64,000 bases of DNA from contig MPNW01000258.1 of NCBI GenBank assembly GCA_011800805.1, positions 108,351-172,350 of the forward strand, in the 5' to 3' direction. Under the pieces are notes generated by a model that worked only from the letters and a program-made list of their open reading frames with translations, was not told where the DNA came from and did not search any database. The stretch comes from Hirudo medicinalis. Lineage: Eukaryota > Annelida > Clitellata > Hirudinida > Hirudinidae. The position numbers and the translations under genes were made by a program. Of this stretch, positions 13,901-26,000 are shown in pieces (position 1 is the first letter of the stretch; every line of letters begins with the position of its first letter).

Positions 13901-15926
13901 GATTTGGTTTTTTCGGCTCGGTACATTCCGTGTTTCGAACCTGCTTCTATTATCGACGCATTGAACTTGATCCTTGAAAACGAAATCATTTTTTTCTATT
14001 ATGCAACTTTGTCAATCGCTCATATATGCTTTGGTCTGATGTAAATGGTACCATTTTAGAGATTATTAAGATAAGATTCAAAAGGTCAAAGGTTTGCAAC
14101 TTGAACTTATCTCACCTCATCTCATCGTCGGTCATGAAGATGCAGATGCCTCTATCGACCATGAGTTCAGATAAGTCCTCTCCAGAATCAAGAACCACCG
14201 TCACTGGAATGATTCCCTCCTTGGTCTTGGAGTACAACGTGGCATTGAGGTTTGTCGAGTTCTTCAGGTCCTCCATAATCTCAATGCCCTGAGATATTCA
14301 TTCATTTAACTAATTACATTGTGATAATGCTGATGACGACAACGTTTGACCGAATAAATAGATCCTATGCAACGACCCACGACTCATAGAGCCTTTCTAA
14401 GGCAATTTTACTAACCATCTTATATCAAAATTAATGTCACATCCATTTATGAGAAAACACAATTTCATTGCAGCTTTGCAAAAGTTCTGCTGTTGGACGT
14501 ACAAGTTGGCTCAGAGGGTCTCGTTCCGAAAGTAAAAGTTGCATGTCGAGTTCACAACCCGGCTTGCACTGCCACAAAGCATCCCTGGGAGGTGGGGCTA
14601 CATAAATAAACTAAGCACCCTTGATGCTTATGACGTTATATAAGTGTTCTTATTATTGAAAAAACCTCTCGACAGCCTGACTCGACATTTAAATGTTATT
14701 GTGACTTTAAGAGAATTAAAATGTAAAAACTAAAAACATGAAATATGAAAGCAATGAAACCCTTTCAATTGCATCGTTGGTTTCAATGTTCTTGACCCGA
14801 AGGAGCCAATAAGGGTAAGCAAGGACGTGGAGGTCGGCAACATCGGGAGGAAGCTCAACCAATGAGCTGCTAGAAACTACCTCCCTGTTTCCATAATCCA
14901 CATACAACACCTCAACCTGTCAGGATCAAAGGTTAGAGTTCACAGGTCATCGTAAGAATTTGTTGCATTCATCATAAAATAATATGTTTTTTTTTTTAAA
15001 TGAACAATAAATAAACAGATTAGCAGACACAAAATGTACTTGTGTTTTGCTGATGAATTGGTAGATCCTACACCTGTACCAAAGTCCATCATAACTGTAC
15101 TTGCAAGCATACATCTGGCAATATTCAAGTGGATAATATATTTATTATATTTTAATGCCTTTATTGCAAGAAAATATTTCAGCAACATCTCTGAAGCAAA
15201 TATATCAAGCAAAAATTGCTCATATCAAGCAAAAATTGCAGAATGTATTTTGGTGCCAGTAGTCACATATTGGTAAAAATAACCTTAGCATACTTGAAAT
15301 TTAAAGCAGATTTAGTAAACTGCAACTTATCAACAAATTTATATTAACATTACACACCTTGCCAGGTTTAAGGGTATTTTTAACTCTTGGAAGTGAGTCG
15401 CAGAGACTTGAAAGCTTGTTTTCAATGTCTAGTTGTTTTCCTAATTGACTGGCCAGAGTTCCCCAGAAAGTGCATGGTGATTCCACATAGGTTATTACAA
15501 GTTCTTTCTGAAGTGAGACAATTTTATTTGTATAATAACTTTGCTGCATTAACTCTTTAAGGTAATCTGCAACTTGATAAAGAATATACTAAAATAAAAT
15601 TTGTTTTTCAATGGCTTCCACAAACCTGACAAATGGCTGGAGGTAAGGTAATGTCAGTACTTGATGATGATGGCTGAGGACAATAACAATATGACAGTTA
15701 TGAAGTTATTGTGGAATAAATACTAAGTTTAACAACTATCATTTGTGACACATTTATAATTACAAATTATTTGTTTGACAGCCCTTGTTTTTCAAGAGTT
15801 TTTAGATGTAAAATAATATTGAGATCCCTCATGTAATGATGAAGCATCAATTTCACTGAGCAGGTAACGTATTCCACTAACTGTGTTGCACATCACCCAA
15901 TTCTGGCCCTTCTTGGGAGAAGTCAT
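6235..15926 (-). CDS. STK31: STK31/TDRD8 homolog: Tudor domain, coiled coil, degenerate kinase domain, acidic tail
   Basis: Proposed exons: 15926-15882, 15673-15626, 15507-15358, 15114-15040, 14916-14761, 14288-14116, 13972-13831, 13245-12983, 12795-12684, 12586-12539, 12470-12441, 12163-12011, 11801-11682, 11533-11375, 11263-11174, 11102-10986, 10212-9928, 9745-9629, 9405-9325, 8907-8791, 8664-8551, 8397-8338, 8124-7975, 7693-7571, 7209-7129, 6993-6235. All join in phase, giving about 1255 residues. Exons 3-5 form a Tudor domain (TYVESPCTFW, DGLWYRCRIY, YVDYGNRE). Helical, charged exons fill residues 350-780. A kinase-like domain follows at about 789-1030, with VTLK, IIHGSVSPSYIF, PPDFSF, PPEV and DMYTFG. 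The HRD aspartate and DFG glycine are absent, so catalysis is doubtful. The last 220 residues are acidic and serine-rich, with no domain I recognise. Tudor plus kinase is the STK31 architecture, known from animal germ cells. The first two exons and the exon 9, 12 and 22 acceptors are the least certain. Confidence 0.85.
7930..7967. repeat. (GAT)n microsatellite
   Basis: A run of gat triplets lies just outside the exon ending at 7975 of the STK31-like gene, close to its splice donor. Confidence 0.9.
8453..8548. repeat. Three tandem copies of a 32-bp unit
   Basis: Units run 8453-8484, 8485-8516 and 8517-8548, each starting tatttcaacatggcatc. The first two differ by one base; the third has a few changes. 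The array sits in an STK31 intron and ends two bases from the donor of the exon that stops at 8551. Confidence 0.9.
14480..14620 (+). mobile_element. tRNA-derived SINE, copy C
   Basis: An A-box-like TTGGCTCAGAGGGT is followed about 50 bases later by a B-box-like CGAGTTCACAACCC. A core then reads CCCTGGGAGGTGGGGCTAC...AAAT. The same order and spacing recur at 21214-21400 and 62560-62740, all on the plus strand. This copy lies in an intron of the STK31-like gene. Confidence 0.65.
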
Positions 15927-16362
15927 TATCCAAAATTGAGCGTATGAGAATCAATGTCCACTTGTCAACTTCGTACTCATAGATGTAAGATTCGAATATC
16001 CGACTTCAGAAATAATTGATTGTGACTCAAATTAATTACTGACGACAAATTCAATCAATTCGAAATGCAAAAACTCGCTCGATCACGATGTAAACCTTGT
16101 TTAGACGCTAATTACGCCCGCTAAATCAAACCGTTGTCCGCTTGAAAGCCGCAAAAGTGCAGAAGACGCTACTAATTTCAAACAATATTAATTGGAGCTC
16201 CAAGGATTGATTTTAAATTTATTAATAAATATTTTAAATTTGGATTAATCAAATGCATTCTTTGCCTAGCGCGTAATTTGCATGATATAATATAACTTAA
16301 TGTATTACTTCTTTCGAGATTATTAGATCTGCTTAAAGTCATAAATATAGATTCCAGCGGTT

Positions 16363-16840
16363 TCAGTGGCGGATTTAGGGGGACGGGGCGGGGAGGGTCA
16401 TCCCCCCCGTGATTTTTAAAATATAGGATAAAAAATCTATTTTAATTTAAACAATTTATTTTATTTCAATAATTTACGACTTTGGACGAAAATATTAGTA
16501 GCTGTGATAAAGCTACTAGAACTGTCGTTGTTGATCCATTGTTGTAGTCTTGTAACTTCTCAAAAACCGTTATTATTAAATAGGTAATGGTGGGTAAAAT
16601 GGCATGAAGTTAAAGATGTTGGGCGAGCAATCTCAAATTTTGTAGATTATATATTGATATACTATATATTGGGCAGACAATGATTCAAATGTTAGAATGA
16701 TTCTATTCATTTCGGCTACATCCACAGCAACTGGCAATGAAAAGTTTTTCTACTCTCGAAAGTTTAAAAACTTATCTTCGGCCTGGCTGACAGACTGAAT
16801 GGACAACACTTACATATATCAAGATATTGAAATACAGTGG
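16363..16840 (+). mobile_element. hAT transposon relic
   Basis: The left edge near 16363 reads CAGTGGCGGATTTAGGGGG, typical of a hAT terminal inverted repeat. Near 16710-16830 three adjacent frames together give the hAT C-terminal dimerisation signature: SATSTAT.NEKFF, then STLESLKTYLRP, then RLNGQHLHISRY. Two frame shifts within 100 bases and loss of the rest of the transposase show an internally deleted, dead copy. The right terminal repeat was not identified. Confidence 0.65.
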
Positions 16841-17489
16841 TCGTCATATATTTAAGAGCGTCACATTTTTTCTTAAATATGAATTTTATAACCTCAAATA
16901 TGATTATATAATTTATATATCATCACGAAATCTTACAATAAAGTTTAAAACGAATTTATTACATGTTTTAACAGGAAATGCAAATTGATGTGCCAATTTG
17001 TTCATAATATCTTTAAGAGCGGTTTCACGTATTTGCATAATTAATATCAATGCCGTTAAAAACTCCCATATCTCAAGAAAGAGGATAGACAGCTGGAATG
17101 GGCAAAACATATAGATGATTATGGGGACTTTACGGAAGTCAGTAATTATTCTAGACGAAACAAAGTTTAACATCCATGATCTGATGGGTGCCACTGATAC
17201 TGGCATGATTTGGAGATGGAGTAAGAGGTTTATTACAGTAGAAAATGCGGAGAGTTTCCGTGATGGTATAGAGAGGATATTCATGCGGACAGACAGAATT
17301 AGCTTTTCTCAGATGAAAATTTGAATATAAAAGACCTGAAACCATTTCATAATTAAATTTTTAAAGATTAAAAAAAAACAAAACAAGCAAAATGGCTACA
17401 AAATATCCGCCGGCTTATACATGCATCAGCAAGCGATTTAGAGATTTAAGTCCAAATCATCTTAGTTATGCAACGGACTTTAATTAAAT

Positions 17490-17864
17490 AAATAAATAAA
17501 AGTTTATAGATTGACCCTAAGGGGTGTAGGTTCCAGAGTCCGGAAGCCGCTTAATTTATCATTGAGGAAAAATATAGTAGCATCGCATTCTACTTAAGTC
17601 AATGGAGACATTGACCAAGTAGCGACACGCCTTATTGGACTCCACCATGGCTGGAGGGAGCGAGTCCCACAGTAATATTTTTCCCCCAACAAAATTGTAA
17701 ATGTTATGATTTGATAAGATATTGCACGTATCTGTCTCACGCTTGTTGTAGTTAATTAGAAAACTTTGGCGAATCATAACAACGTGCAGTTTTAAAGGAG
17801 GCTGTAAATGGAACACACGGACCTTAAATCTTTGGCGAAGACATTTTATGCCAAGTTCTCTCAA
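17490..17864 (-). mobile_element. 3' end of a LINE
   Basis: On the minus strand 17559-17700 encodes FVGGKILLWDSLPPAMVES, which matches the conserved block (V..WNSLP..VV) near the C terminus of LINE reverse transcriptase proteins. A stop follows, then about 60 bases, then a short (TTTA)n run near 17487-17500, like the tandem-repeat tails of CR1/L2 elements. Sequence upstream on the minus strand up to about 18200 may be older parts of the same element in shifted frames (RFTKFL near 18080). Confidence 0.5.
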
Positions 17865-20057
17865 TTAGATATAGTTGGGCAATTCTGTAAAACCATGGAG
17901 AGAGCAACCTGGACTCTCGTTCATTCCATTTTCGCGACTTTTCAGATTGGTGAGCACACAATAATGGGGCGGATTTACGATTATTCTTTGGGTTGGAATA
18001 GTTTGAGTACAAGAAAAAGACTCGAATTAACGCATTATGTAAGCTTTCCCCGTATTCACTTAAAAATTTCGTAAACCTATTTGGGTTATGCAAGTATGGG
18101 GCACAAGATAGCTGGCGTAACCGAAATAATGGATTTACTGGAAAATTTGACCACCAACAGCATTTGACATGCAAATTAAATCTTCCAATGGACATCCGCA
18201 TTTGAAAGGACGACTTTTCCTACTTAATAAACCTAATATATATTGCTTATAAGCATAAAGTAAATGCGAGGCAAAATCACAAAATAATGAATTTAGCGAA
18301 ACGCATGACACTCGTGCAATTACTCTAGATTTAATCAAATTCGATCAGGAGTTTTTCTCAAAAAATGGACAAAAGTAATGCAACTGCAATTACAACCACA
18401 ACCGGGCCCAATGATGAACAGGCAAATAAATGGCTCTATTCAAAATAGCCAATTAAACAACATAACAAGGGTGGATAATTCTGGCTGCTGATGTTAATGC
18501 AATCATTGATGTCTTGCAAGTGCACAAATTTTGAACATATCTCAACAACTCAGAACGTTTCACTAAGGCCATGCGAACATTTCACACGAGATGTTGGAAA
18601 ATAAGGGAGAAATGAATGACATGGAAACAAGACTTCCATTTGATGCCCAGACCAATTTATGCAACTGGCCGGTGTAAGAACAATTGCAAAATTTGGCAAA
18701 GACGTGGTAATTACACTTTAAGTGATAATATTATAAATTACAATAATATTAAAAAATATCTGGAGTCAGAATGCAAGCCTGGACAAGATCATAATGAAGT
18801 TTCTTGATAAAGCTATTCTTAGACTTAGTTTTGATCACATTTGATTCTAAAATTGTGACTTTGATTAATGACAATAATGAGCATTTCTGTTGGCATTTGT
18901 TGGTTGCAATTCAAAAAATTGAGGTTATTTGTAAAATTAACCAAAAATTCATTTAAACTTTTCACCCAAGAGATGATGCATCACATCAAGGTAAAACAAC
19001 TAGAAACAGATATTCAAATTATTTACATTTTATGGGAATCTAAAACCACACTCGTCGTTGTTAATAACAAACACTTCCTGTTGTGAGACGCAATACTAAC
19101 CTTCATCATAAAAACCTTCATGCAAGCTTTTTGAAGTTCTGAACAATTTTAGAGGTGATGAAATGAGATGAAATAAATTTGCACAAGACACTCAACTCCA
19201 AACGTGAAAATAATTGACACATCAAAAGAACTTAAATTTACTAAAGGTTTAAATTGCCAAGCCACGACTTTTAAGCAGCATAACAACACGCACTATTCGT
19301 TTAATGCCACAAATAAAATGAGGCCTAATCGATGAGATGTTAGAGCCTCCAAATAGAGTAATTCATTACCGATAATGTTGACCACCGAATCACAAGAATA
19401 AGTTTTATCATGATGGATACGACTCCAAAAATGCAAATTTAATGTTCCGACTCACGAATATTAAATCAGATTAAACTAATGCAGGTGAATAATCTTCTTA
19501 TTTCATTTTGTTTCCCTTATAATTTAATGCATGGTTGTGCTCTTGAAAGATAAAACAAGCAATCAAAAAATGGTTTTTAAACGGAGTTTCCAAAGTGAAC
19601 TTACTCCAGAAAGAGAGCTTCAAAAAATAACGAAAAATAACTAACAAAATGTTAAAAATGTCAGAAAAAGTCTAATAGTAATATTAATTAGTACAATAAT
19701 ATTGGCAGCCATGGTAATGATTGGTTGTAATAAAAATACGGGAGGTAATCTCATGAATTAGTGATATTAATTAGTAGAGTAATATTAGCCACAGTAATGA
19801 TTGATAATGAAAATATGGGAGGTAATCTCTTCGACCGGTAAATGTTCTTTTAAAACATTAATTGAAAGTCACTTTCCAAAAGGGACAGTTACTACATTTT
19901 CCATATGTTGGTGGCTACTTATGCATAAATATACATAAATATATGTAAATCTCATGGCTTCACATTAATAAGACTACCTGGAAGTAAATCAAGACTGATT
20001 TAATGTCAGCAAGGAATAGGTGTTGATGAAGAGAATTAAAATTGTTCACACAGCATG
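17865..20057. other. Intergenic stretch without a recognisable gene
   Basis: AT-rich sequence with many short ORFs in all frames and no domain, splice pattern or codon bias that I can support. It separates the 5' end of the STK31-like gene and its flanking transposon relics from the 3' end of the MTUS gene. Confidence 0.6.
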
Positions 20058-23000
20058 TCATTCCACATCTTTGAGACTATAGGTTCCAGATCGTTGCAGC
20101 TTGTTGCCATCCCCCGAAGCGCAAACGCCCGACACGGAACCCGTCTTGTTGCGGGGGTTGCCGCCGGCCGCCACGCTCTTAGAGCCCTTCGTCGAAACTC
20201 TTGCCGGGCGAGCGCTGTGGTGCCTGGGAGGACTGAAGCTTAAAAATGAGGGTGTGCCAGGCTGTTCCTCAAAGACTTCACTTTGCTGTGCATCGGAGGA
20301 GGCAACGTCCACAGTGGAGACGGAGGTCGGTGTGGAGGGGGAGTGGGGCGTTTGTTTGACATTTTCACCGAAACTCAGTGGTCTCCTGTCGCTCGACATG
20401 CTTTTCCCCAATCTTCTGTCCAGTGATGTTACGCCGGAAGTGAAAGACGAAGACATGGCAGAAGGGAATTGCTGCCCAGAGAGGCTGAGGTTGGGCAGTT
20501 GTGCAACACTGTTGAGTTTCCACTGGAGCTCTTCATTGTCCATGGAAAGCCTTTTGTTGACCTTTGACTCCCTCTCTAACTTCCTGAGTAGCAGCTGATG
20601 CTTCTCAGCAAGTTGTCTCTCATAATCACCCCTCATGTCCACTATTGCCTCCAGGTTCTCAATCTTCTGCTTGAGAAAGTGAATTGTTCTTCGACTTTCC
20701 TCCAATTCTTCATGCTTTATTTAAATTGAAAGTACAAACACATTAATATCACACTAATGCCACAATTAACACCACAATTAATACCACCACATCAGAAATC
20801 AACGCTATTTTCAAAATTATTAATAACTTGTGTAATTTCCTACAAATAAACTTTGCCGAACTTAGTGAAATTATCGCATATTTTTAAATTCTATATGTAA
20901 AAACAATTTGTCTCTGAAGTATTTTGAAATATATTAACAGCTTAACAACAAGAGTTTAAGAGTAGAACCTCTTTCTGCCTCTCCAAATTAGATGTCCTTA
21001 ATTCGTGGACCTCCTGGTTCCTCAACTCGAGCACAGCCTTGAGACTTTCGATTTCCTGCGGGAGTTGCTTGTATCTAGCCAGACACGACTGGACCTGAGA
21101 CTCGGCTTCCCTTTGACACGACTCCATAAACGTCGACTCTCGACATCTCAAGTCATCGCATTCGGACCTCAACACATCCACCTTCTCCTGCAAGGACAAC
21201 AAATAAATGATTTAGGCAGGTTGGCCGAATGGGTTGCTTTCCTACTTGTGGCGGTAATGGCAACAGTCTCAATGTGTCGCGTTCGCGACCCGACCCGTAC
21301 GGACAGCCCTCAGGACAGGGACGCCCTCGAGCAGGGGCGCTATACAAATGGTAGATCGATTATCCTAGTCAGGTGCACAAGGCACTCAAAAGATCGGATT
21401 TAAGACAACTGCATCAATTTAGAGAAATAGGTATGCTGTCGTTTCTAACATATATTCTTAAACTATATAATTTTATGTAATATTTTTGGAATTTAGTGAA
21501 AAGTTTAGATATGATGAAAAAAATGCTTAACCATCATGAAAAGAATGTAAAATAAATGGCAAAAGTGGAGCAAGAATGATTGTTTGAACGAACCAGAAGT
21601 GTCATCTTCATCTGCTCGAATCTGAAGGTCAAATCATCCAGCTGATGTTTGTGCTCGTTGGAGACATCTTCAATGAGGACATCATGGATATCAATCAAGC
21701 TTAAGCAAACATCACTGTATTTTCATCACCATCACCATCACCATCACCATCACCATCACCATCATCATCATCATCATCATCATCAATATCAACATCATCA
21801 TCATGTACTTTTCATTTTTCTGTCATGCTGCTCATTGATCATTCGGATTTCTTCAATTTTTTCATCTTCCTTGTCTTTCAAGTCATTCTTGTGGCTTTTG
21901 ACCAGCTGTTCAAACTGGAAACAAATCATCATCATCATGATCGTGATCATAATCATGGTTTTAGTTTGATAGTAAAAACATTCATTCACAAGAATTTCAA
22001 TATCTCTTATCAATGCTCACAATAAGGACATTAATTTAGGCCAAGTATTGTTTAAAGAGTGTTTCACACATAAATATTTCATAATAAAATTCTGACCTCC
22101 TTTTTGTGGCTGGACTTCAGTGAGGAGACAGTTTCCACCTGCACCTTGTTTACTGAAAGAATAAAAAGTATTAGAACGAAACGCACCCTTAAAGCTGCAA
22201 GCTCAATTGACAAATTTATTATCACTCAAATAGTTAAACTAAAGTGACTGATATTACAAATAAAAAGATAAAAATAAAATAAACATAACAAATTATTAAT
22301 GTATTGCAATTATGATACAATATATTATAATAACAATAATAAACTCACATTTACTGAGTTCAGCTTCAAGCTTATTGGCAGCCTCCTTCTCCACCATTAT
22401 TCTCTCGGCATTCACCGAATTCCTCATGTCCTCCAATTCTTTTCCGTGTCTCTCCTCCGATCTCTGCAACTCTGCCAGCAGGCTCTCCCTCTGGCGGGTC
22501 ACCATGTCTGATGATATAAAAATACTGGCTTGTTTCAAGTAGCACAGACGATCGACGTGATCATTAGCATTAGAACCACTAACATCATCACCATCATCAT
22601 CATATAATCACTGCGTTTGTTAATAATGATGTGTGAACATTTACAGTCATTAAAGTAAATATTTGTGCCAAGGTGGTAATGATAGATTCTGTAGAGGAGT
22701 GAAACCAACTGAGTTGTTCCTTAAGAGAAGCCAAAGTTGAGGATGCCTGGTGGAGTTTCTTGGTCGTGGACATGAGACCAATGTGCTTCTTATCAACCTG
22801 GGAATTCAGGTTTCAATGATGATAATGATTGCAAGGAGAGAACCATTCCATCATCAAATAATTTTATCATGAAATCAAACAAATTGAAATTAATTAATCT
22901 AATCAAATCAATCTTACAATGGAACTCCAATGAAAGATTCAATGAGAAAATGGTGAAACTGGTTAAGAATATCTTTAGAACAAACATTGATAAGGATGTC

Positions 23001-26000
23001 TTGTTGCTAATGAATTACAAGAACAAAAATAATTCATTTAAGAAGACCACCTTGGTCTCAAAGTACTTGACAACAACAGAGAGAGCCTCAAAAGCAGTCG
23101 AAGACTTCCAGAGATTGACCTTGAGCTTTCTAATTTGAAGGTCACGTTGAATCAGCACCTCCTCCAGCTTCGTCGCAGAACGGTCGTCTTGGCAGCCGAG
23201 ATGGTTGATGTTGTTGGAACTTTTGTTGAAGGAGTTATTCAGCGAGCTTTTGTTCGAGGAATTGCTGACCGAGTTCTTGATGGGCAGGTTGGCTTTGATG
23301 GGGTTGTTCCGAGATGAAGACGGTTTTGGGGGAATGACGGGCTTTTTGATACCAGGCGAGGACAACCCGGACCCAAATTTGCAGTAGATGGGTTGGATGC
23401 ATTCAAATTGCTGGGTCCAATTCTCTGCCTATCTTTAACAGTGGAAATGGTTGGAACATTCACACTGGCCCTTCTGGGCACACCTCCAGCCACCTTAGAA
23501 GGTTCTTGAGTGACTGACAACCTCTTCAGTGGAAGTTTCTTGGAAGGAGACTTCACAGTGATGCCAGCTTCTCCAGTACCCTGCCAAAGTGCAAAAGTGC
23601 TTTTACATTTTAAATTTGATACTTTTGTTTCCTTTTAAACAAACAATTAAGAGTTGTTCTGCTGCATTTTATAGCTAACAAACAAGGCCAATAACTGATA
23701 AATGGATAAAGATCTAACTGCACATATTATTTAATATAATTATTGTTAGACCTTAAATTGACTAAATCTTTAAATAAGCATAGTTTTTGTTTAAACAAAC
23801 CTTTGACTTCAGATCAGTTGAGCTTTGAAAGAGATTCTTGGGAGTTGCTTTCTTTCCTTGATTGGCAACACCCTCCAATTTACCATCCGATCCAGCAGGA
23901 CTTAAACTTTTGTCCTTCGTCTTAGGAGAGCTCGAGCTTGAACTTGCAGGTGGAACACTTTGATTGGCTTTGTGACCATCGACTAAGTGATTCAGAGAGA
24001 CATTCATAGAATGGGCTTTGACTACTGAGCCAATAAGATTTGTTTGCAGCTTTGGGGAAGCATATTTATTTGATGTGGAGTTTTTTCTGGCAGAGGGCTC
24101 TGAAAGCCTTGATTTTAATTGGACAGAAGATGATTGGGGAGTTCGGAAAACATTTTTTGGCGTCGAGTTTGAACCTAATAATTTCTGAGGCTTTTCTGGT
24201 TTCAGCAAGGTTTTAGCAGATGCTAACTTTGCAGTTTGATTGTTATCAGAGGACTTCTTGGAAGCAGAGGATTTTCCAACGTTGATTGTTTTGGGTGACG
24301 TCTTCCTCTCTGAACTTGATTCTGTGAGAAACACGACTCATGAGAATTAATGATTAATTAGTTATTGTGAAATATATTATTTATGAAATAGCATAAACAT
24401 TCTCGTCAATATCAATTTATGAACAAATTAATATGAAAACTAGAATTATTACTTTGGAGGATAATATAGATTTCCAGATGATAAGAATTGATAACAATTT
24501 CAAAACATGACTTGGGTAATAAATTAATTTTTGACATTATTGTGAGATGAGAACTCATAATCATTGTCTTTTTACTTCAGTTCAATTTATTTTCTAGTCA
24601 TATAAATATGCAAATCTGGTTTATTTTGATCTTAATAAATAATTTGGTCCTTTTATAACAGTTTGTATTTGACATTATGGGGCGAGTACATAAAATAATC
24701 TTTGAAGATGTTCTAGACTCATGCACTTAGAGGAAATTGTTTGTGTCTAAATAAGTACTTTCATTTTGCTAAACTCTTTTAACAATCTTTGATAGTTGGT
24801 AATTGTACAACAAGTGGATAGAAATGCTAGCAATGCTTTCGATAGTGCACTGCGGACACTTCATCGAAGGCAACAAGTTTAATAAATAGGAACAGTTGGT
24901 AACACAATAGGACTGCACTCAATAAAAACATATTTTTACATAAACATATTGCTGTTTCAGATCCTTCAATTTTTTATTCATCCCAACAACTGAGGTTCAT
25001 AGAAATAATAGTTTGCTGAGGTTGGCAAACGAAGTTTACTAAAACATTGCAGTCCTCTCCAATAGGGAAAGAGCGCCCTAATTACAAACACATGTTGAAC
25101 CGAGACCACGTCGCACAGGCTACGCGCCCGCACAAGCACGTGCACAGTACACTTGCTATCCCCGCTGTACACTACGCCGCGTTACATGAAGCAACGGACA
25201 GAAATCAGGCGGGTTCACGACTCGACGCAGGAGAAGGTGCGCACGTCTGGACTCGAAGCGTTGGGCTTCGGGCTCCGACGTGAAGCGCTTTACCGATACA
25301 ACATTCTCGCGAGTAGCAAATGACGCTTATTAGACACTTAGGTCAGGATCCTCACGTTACAAATAATCATTAAACCAGTCAAAAGCCATCAATTTTGCAG
25401 CAGATTTATAATTTGCTACTTTCCCTTTTTAGTTGGAAAACAGTAAAAAAAAAAGTGAAACATTATCCTGTTTGCAATTGGATTGTTTTAAATGATGACC
25501 TACTTTCTTTAACCTCAATGAGACTCATTTTCACCATCTTTCCACAGCACATGCTGTTTGTGCGATTTATCTGAGATAAGTTCACTACATTAATATGCCA
25601 ACAAAATAAATATTGGTGGCATTTACCTTTCAAATATTCAAACAATTTCATAACAACTATGGCTTATTAATAGTCCAAAGCAGCTTATTTAGTGGCCAAG
25701 AAAGCCTAAATACATTTTAGCCATGATGAATATAAATATATGAAACACATTAACAGACTTTGTGTTTTTATAAAATAGGATTCGAATCCGAGAGACGGAA
25801 GTCTTAACCATTAGACCGTGCGGGAGCACCATCGGGACGTTTGGGCATCAGCATTTAATAACTATTAAAAATATATTTCTGAATGTTTACCAAAAGTGGA
25901 AGAAAAATAATTTAATTGCAAAAGTAATTTATTTAGTTATTTAAAAGTAATTTAGCAAAACTCACCCCCTGTAATTTTATCATCCTCCTTTGATTCGGTG

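Noticed and set aside
17115..17324. 69-codon ORF with a SVIILDETKFNIHD segment, resembling a transposase DE motif
   Set aside because: Too short, no second acidic motif or terminal repeat found nearby; kept only as intergenic sequence.
21649..21969. ORF with a long histidine run
   Set aside because: It comes from the CAT/CATCAC microsatellite inside an MTUS intron.
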